This document shows, in pieces, positions 58,700 through 64,000 of a DNA stretch of 64,000 bases. The stretch's first letter is position 1. Every line of letters begins with the position of its first letter. Origin of the DNA: Saccharina japonica (lineage: Eukaryota; Sar; Phaeophyceae; Laminariales; Laminariaceae); the NCBI GenBank assembly GCA_008828725.1, contig MEHQ01001881.1:1-64000 (forward strand), given 5' to 3'. Both the position numbers and the translations under genes were made by a program. The notes under the pieces are model-generated. The model was not told the origin of the DNA and did not search any database. It saw only the letters and a list, made by a program, of their open reading frames with translations.

Positions 58700-58906
58700 C
58701 TTGCGGTATTACGCTTGCTTGCGGTAATAACGCTTGCGGTAATACGCTTGTGGTAATACGCTTGCGGTAATACACTTTGCGGTAATACGCTTGCGGCAAT
58801 ACGCTTTGCGGTAATACGCATTGCGGTAATACGCATTGCGGTAATACGCATTGCGGTAATACGTATTGCGGTAATACGCTTTGCGGTAAGATGCCTGCGG
58901 TACGCT
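58700..58906. repeat. Minisatellite, TTGCGGTAATACGC unit (about 14-15 bp)
   Basis: About fourteen copies of TTGCGGTAATACGC with one- or two-base changes lie in tandem. The array ends ten bases before a hairpin MITE. Frames through it look like runs of Tyr-Tyr-Arg but are repeats, not proteins. Confidence 0.85.
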
Positions 58907-58915
58907 TAACCCATT

Positions 58916-58996
58916 CAGAACTGAACAAAAAATGTCCCACACTAATTCCAAGTAGTTTGTGCCCAACTTCGTGGGACCACTTCTTAAGGGGGTTAA
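58916..58996. mobile_element. Hairpin MITE (piggyBac-like), diverged copy
   Basis: TTAACCCATTCAGAACTGAA on the left and ACTTCTTAAGGGGGTTAA on the right enclose CCACACTAATTCCAAGTAG. It is closest to the copy at 36417-36504. Confidence 0.65.
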
Positions 58997-59280
58997 GGTT
59001 CGCTTGGGGTATGTACGTGCAAGGTATCTGGCATTTTTTTTGTGTCCTGAAGCTTTTGTGGGGGATTAGTAATATAGCTGGTTGTCGCAACTATTCCTTG
59101 AGCGTTGTGGGGGGATACGCAAGCAAGCGGTTACGGTAGCTGGCATTTTTTTTGTTCCCGGAGCTTTGTCGGGGGAGTACGTATCGGTTTGGTTGTCGCA
59201 GTTGCACCTGAAGCTTTCATGGGGAGGGTAGTTGGCTGGTTGTTGCTCTTGTTCCTGCTGCTTTCACGCTCCGGGCAGAT

Positions 59281-59580
59281 CGTCTACAGATTGATCATTA
59301 AGATCATCTACAGATAGATCATTAAGATCATCAAGATCATCTACAGATAGGTCTCAATATCTTTGCCGGCATGATGTGCTGCGCGCGAGGGCCGCGTATC
59401 ATGAAGATCCGACCCGGCATGTGCGCAAAAGCCGTGTCACAGATCATCATGCAGATCTGAGATCGTGCTGCAGATCGTTATGCTATAGTCAGGGATCTAT
59501 CTGGCCCGAAATATCTAGATCATGAAATGGCGGGATCTGTCTGATATGTCTGATCTGTGCGATTGTGTGGAAGGATCAGT
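59281..59580. repeat. GATCTA-type dispersed element
   Basis: It opens with ATCATCTACAGATAGATCAT units and contains CCCGAAATATCTAGATCATG. That phrase also lies in the centre of 49720-50365, so the two are relatives with different numbers of internal repeats. Confidence 0.6.
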
Positions 59581-59739
59581 TATCAATTATGGTACATATG
59601 GGGGGATGCTTGTGTCGTAGCTGGTTGGTTGGTTGTGGCCTTTGTTAATTGAAGTTAATTGAACAGTGAAAACATAATTTCTTAGGTAGTAAAATAAAAA
59701 CAAAAGTGAGCCCCTCTTTGGGGAGCAGCAAAAATGCTC

Positions 59740-60410
59740 TTCATAGGAGGAGACCGCGGCTTGACTCCTTGACTGACCGCCCCCTACACTGAAACTAGTA
59801 TAAAAGGCCAAGATTCCTCCTCCTCCTTATTATCGTCATTATATGGTGGCGGGTTTTTTTGTCGTAGAGCAAGAGCATAACTAACTTAGCGTGGTGCATT
59901 TACGATCTGCGCCTACCGCACGGGCATCAGCAAAAGACCTGACCAGCACCAACCCGAGCATACGTAGGAGACCGCGGTTTGGCCGCTTGACTTGACCGCC
60001 CTGACCGCCCTCCTACACTAAAACTAGTATAATAAGGCCAATAGGGATGCGAGGAGACCGCGGTTTGACCCCTTGGCTGACCGCCCTGACCGCCCTCCTA
60101 CACTAAAACTAGTAGATTAAGGTCAATGTAGATGCAAGGAGACCACGGTTTGACTGCTCGACTGACCGCCCTGACCGCCCTTCTATACTAAAACTAGTAT
60201 AGTAAGGCCAATACAGATGCGAGGAGACCGCGGTTTGACCCCTTGACTGACCGCCCTGACCGCCCTCTTACACTAAAACTAGTACAATAAGGCCAAGATC
60301 GATGCTACAGTAGGAGACCGCGGTTTGACCTCTTGACTGACCGCCCTGACCGCCCTCCTACACTAAAACTAGTATAATAAGACCCACCCAAAGACGCCTT
60401 GACGCGCCCA
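59740..60410 (+). repeat. Tandem family C, six units of about 85-90 bp
   Basis: Each unit has GGAGACCGCGGTTTGACC, TTGACTGACCGCCCTGACCG, CCTACACTAAAACTAGTAT and AATAAGGCCAA. Units start near 59747, 59968, 60053, 60140, 60222 and 60315; the last five are contiguous. A single interrupted unit is at 17608-18060. The internal ACTAGTATA and CCGCGG words are well conserved. Confidence 0.85.
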
Positions 60411-62329
60411 AAATATCGATTTCCAACGTATATACATAGTGCCTTGGGGGGGCAGTAACAGGTACATACTATTCATATTTATAGTACATACTACAGTGTT
60501 CAACTGAGCCAAGCGGTGAAGCAGCTGCCTGCCATCTCTGGAGGTACGAAGTGAAAAAGGTACTAGAGGACACGGGAGGCGTTATGTTACCGTTACCGTT
60601 ACCGGCGTGTTGGTGTCCTATGGGCTATTACCGTCATAGCCCATAGTTGGTGTCTGTCTGCCGTCCGCCCAGAGAAGGGAAAAAGGAGAGCATTCACTGG
60701 CTTGGCTGGCCGTGCGTACGTGTTGTTGTTGTTGTTGTTGTTGCTTGCGGTTTTGATCCCGTAGTGCTTCCACTACATACTGATATACTGATACCTTGGT
60801 TGGTTGCTGTGACCACCATTGTTTTTAGCTTTTAGCTGTGACGCTTATTTTAACTGCGACGCTTTTTTTCGTACTGCTGACGTAGCTGTGAAGCTTTTTT
60901 CCTAGCCGTGGGACGCTTTTCTAGCTGCATGCGGTGTTTTTTGTTTTTGTTTTGTACATAGTGTGAGCCGAATATGATGTCCATGTAGGGTATTATACCA
61001 GAGATACCAGAGGGAAAACGGAAAATATAATCGCAGCAGCTTAGCAGATACATTAACAAGAGAGAGGCGTATATTAATAGTCTATTGGTCTATTAGTCTA
61101 TTATCATAACCCTACGAGGAAAATACGAATGAGGCAAAACTATACCACAATAAGACAAGGAGGGAGCAAGGACAACAAATGGAGTACTCGTATTGTGGAT
61201 AAAGCTTAGCAGGAAGTAGACATATACTTCGAGTATACGTATAAGGAAGTTAGACTTACTTTGCGCATAGATTTCCTTTGTTTCCGTGTGTTTCTGCTTT
61301 CGGGAATGTTATGAGTGATCAACGTTGAAGCTCATGCTGCCTATACATTGTCGGATGGCAAAGATGATAATTAGAATAGTACATAATCGGCTTGGGGTAT
61401 CGTACTTTTACGCTTTCTTCTTACGAGTACTCACTCGTATAGTAGTGGTCTTCACGTTCTGTTTCATGGTCACTTTTTTTTTGCGATTGACAAACACACG
61501 CAGCAGCAGCGTCTGCACATTGTTGTGTTGCCGGATGACAAAGAAGTGCCTCACACAATAAATAGCTGGTATTAATAGTACGTCGGCGACACCGCCACAC
61601 GCATGCATGCGCAGAAGAACTTTCAGCTTTCAGGTGGATAATTCCTTTTGACTGTCAGCTACTGAAAAAAAAAAGGCCCTAAAAGTAAAAGTGACTCCCC
61701 CCCCCTACCGTGCTGTACTGCTTTGAAGTCAGTGTAGTAGTCTAGGTCGTTGTTTCTTCACGTAGTCGAGCTGCAACATTCGAGGGGTTGTCTGTTCGCT
61801 TCGCCAACCAATGCCCTCACAATTCCCGAGTGACTGACTGCCGAACGTTATTTCGCCCCCCCATGATTGTCGACCGTAATGAAAACGAACGACTTGTATA
61901 CGGTACGTACTCGTATAGTGTGCACCTTTCTTCCCTTTGGCCCTGTTGAAGAAGCCCACCTTTGGTCCTGTTCAGGCAAGCCTTCTCGCCAGCGAAAAAA
62001 AGACTGAAGGCTACTTGAAGACTACAGAGTAATTTTACGGAGTACTTATGAGTACTTCCAGAGTACCTACGACCTACGTATACAGAATAATCACAGAGTA
62101 ACCACAGAGTACTTAAAGAGTACTTTAAAGAACACTTACAGAGGAAGGATACACGGCACAACTTCCCACCATGAACTCACTGATTTATCATTTTTCAGCA
62201 CACCCCTCGAGGTCCTCCCTGCTCGCACTCTCGCATCAAGTGATACTAACACCGCCGTCCATACTGTAGTTCGTATAGTCCATTTATACGTCACGTATGC
62301 ACATACAACACATACAGATACATTGAAAA

Positions 62330-63090
62330 CGACTTGAACAGTTTCGGACACGCAGATAGATGCTGCTGCTCTGCATTCCTCCTGCGGCGACTATTAACAA
62401 GACTTAATGGGCATTGTCGGTTTGTCATATACCCCCCCCCCCCTCTGCTCCGTCTCGAAAGGGATGCGTGGTCAATGGTCAAATGGCTAAGGCAAGCAAC
62501 AAATGAATACGCCCCTCCCTGCAGTACCCCCCCCCCTCCGCTCCACCCTCCTGCCCCCCATCCTACCAAGAATCTCATGCGAAACGCCAGACAGAGACCA
62601 AACACAGCACCAAGTCCCCCACCATGAAAATACGGTACCTCACACACGCCTGGACTCTCTTCAATGGTTTGCAGGTTCCCACCCTCCCCCCCAGCTTGAC
62701 ACCACCTACTGTATACCAGGTATACAGTAGTCCTCCAACAAACAACACTGGAAATAACTTGAACCGTTTCGCTTATCGGACACGCGCATACACGCACATA
62801 CACGCACATACAGCACATACAATACTGCTGCGTACTGCTCTGCATCCACTCCATGGCGGCAACCACTAACAAAAAGACCGTTCTGCCGGCTTGTCATATG
62901 CCCCCCCCCCTCCCCCTCCGTCTATCGTATAGGCACCAAATCCTTCCAAGAACATCATCATGCGAACCACCAGACGGACCTAAACACAGACCAAGCCCAC
63001 ACCATGAACATACCGTACCGTACAGACGCACGCCTGGACTCTCTTGGACAGTTTGCAGGTTCACACACACACTCCAACTTGCGGACTCTA
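62330..63090 (+). repeat. Two diverged direct repeats of about 400 bp
   Basis: Blocks at 62330-62680 and 62758-63060 share TTGAACNGTTTC, GCTCTGCAT, GGCTTGTCATATGCCCCCCC-like sequence, ACACAGNCCAAG and CACACGCCTGGACTCTCTT. Both end at GTTTGCAGGTT. The order is kept, so this is an old tandem duplication. No coding potential is seen. Confidence 0.65.
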
Positions 63091-63526
63091 TACCTACACC
63101 TGTGCCGGAATCGGCAGCAAAAAAATACAAAAACTAAATATGTAGTCTACGTCCCCAACAAAAAATTCACATCCTCCCTGTACCGGGTACATACGTATTC
63201 CTGTCCTGTCCTCGTCTCGTACGTTTTTTTTTTTGTTATGATCTACGTACGGTATCATTCTACATTTCCATGCAACGGCCAGACCAAAACATCGGTTTAA
63301 TACATTCACACATACACACCTGGCACATCCTGTTTGCATAAAAATGAGAAAGAAACAAAAAACGGCAGAGAGCCCGTGAGGCTCGCATAGAATACAGTCA
63401 CCGTAATGTCGGTTTTTCATCGGCTATATGTGCCCCATGTTCTTTCGCCGCTCTGCATGCACAAACTTGCCATACTCTATACCACGCTGGACAGAACTAT
63501 AATATCCGTTTGTTTTCTAATTTCAG

Positions 63527-63949
63527 TAACAAACGGTGATTATATTTCCGTCCAGAGGGAGTGGGAACACCTTGCCGGCCTAGAGGTGCGTATCTTCCGT
63601 GTATCTCACTTTCGAAGGACGTGCGTAGCAGTATTAATACGTGGAACGGTATACAGACGCGACGACCCCCACCGTACCTCCAAGGCCCCACCACCCATCT
63701 CGTATACACAGCACCTCGTTTTTCCCAGATAAACCTGGCGCTATTGGCGTTTCGAATACTTAATGCATACACGCCTCGCCCGTTGCAATATATGATACTC
63801 GTCAATCAACTGAGCCCCCCTCTCCCGGCAGCAGTTCGACGAGCCCGTGTGTTCCCGACAACACGAGCGGTCGCCGTTGCATTAAGTACATGTGTAGGTC
63901 GTGTCCTCGTCCTCTAGGTGGTGGCCTTCGCGGCAGAGGGAAGAGTCTT
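63527..63949 (+). CDS. Exons of an unidentified gene running off the right edge
   Basis: Three exon-like segments fit together: 63527-63585 (acceptor TTTCAG, encoding TNGDYISVQREWEHLAGLE, donor GTGCGT), 63832-63846 (QFDEP, donor GTGTGT) and 63918-63949 (VVAFAAEGRVL, donor GTGAGT). The middle one would be a 15-base microexon; a 12-base version is also possible. Frame is kept throughout. I do not recognise the protein, and 5' exons must exist upstream. Confidence 0.45.
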
Positions 63950-64000
63950 GTGAGTGTCCCTCAATGGTGGCCTTCGGTGGTGGTCGACTTGGATTCGCCG

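Larger units (their letters stand above)
58288..63526. other. Intergenic region without a recognisable gene
   Basis: About 5.2 kb lies between the ARM-repeat gene and the edge gene. Apart from the listed repeats it holds microsatellites (TTG run near 60722) and A/T-rich unique sequence. I found no protein family on either strand. The edge gene may have 5' exons in the last kilobase that I could not identify. Confidence 0.5.

Noticed and set aside
58572..59090. 172-codon minus-strand frame with repeated Tyr-Arg-Lys motifs
   Set aside because: The repeats are translations of the TTGCGGTAATACGC minisatellite, and the frame runs on through a hairpin MITE.

Overview
This is a eukaryotic nuclear window. 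Every conserved protein in it can be read only by splicing short exons (15 nt to 1.1 kb) across introns of roughly 0.3-3 kb with GT-AG, and twice GC-AG, borders. The genes I could rebuild by hand are an EHD/dynamin-like GTPase, the mismatch-repair protein PMS2, a small TPR-like protein with an acidic tail, the actin-related protein ARP2, a membrane-anchored sulfotransferase and an ARM/HEAT-repeat protein. The right edge cuts into an unidentified gene. Intron-rich genes with ~1 kb introns, a sulfotransferase and strictly alternating gene strands suggest a photosynthetic stramenopile, most likely a brown alga. Alternating orientation of neighbours is a reported feature of the Ectocarpus genome. 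The organism assignment is inference.

Layout. 1-6068: no gene, several repeats. 6069-13208 (-): EHD-like GTPase, nine exons. 13209-14055: divergent intergenic space. 14056-23423 (+): PMS2, nine exons, 937 residues. 24172-25460 (-): TPR-like protein, 245 residues. 25459-27840 (+): ARP2, 394 residues, whose start codon overlaps the antisense start codon of the TPR gene. 32854-37651 (-): sulfotransferase, with an extra copy of its last two exons at 29505-30883. 38071-58287 (+): ARM/HEAT protein, twelve exons, about 695 residues if one of two copies of exons 3-5 is ignored. 58288-63526: repeats only. 63527-63949 (+): exons of a gene leaving the window. The proteins belong to unrelated housekeeping processes (membrane remodelling, DNA repair, actin nucleation, sulfation); I see no functional cluster.

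Two large direct duplications dominate the middle. One (3.19 kb, 27776-30964 = 31125-34313) is joined at the window's single N. The other (5.11 kb, 38719-43829 = 44301-49413) repeats exons 3-5 of the ARM gene and would break its frame if both copies were used. Both pairs differ at only about 0.2-0.3% of positions by my count. Unmerged contig overlap or unresolved haplotypes explain this better than real biology, at least for the first.

The non-coding DNA is full of small mobile elements: TTAA-flanked hairpins resembling piggyBac MITEs, a hAT-like MITE, two further MITE families, a 794-bp terminal-inverted-repeat element, tRNA-like sequences and GATCTA-rich arrays. The oddest signal is a 9-bp word, TACCAGGTA or its complement. 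I count about 40 copies across the non-coding part against about 0.5 expected, and none in an exon. All splice models were made by eye from reading frame, splice consensus and family knowledge; no alignment was run.
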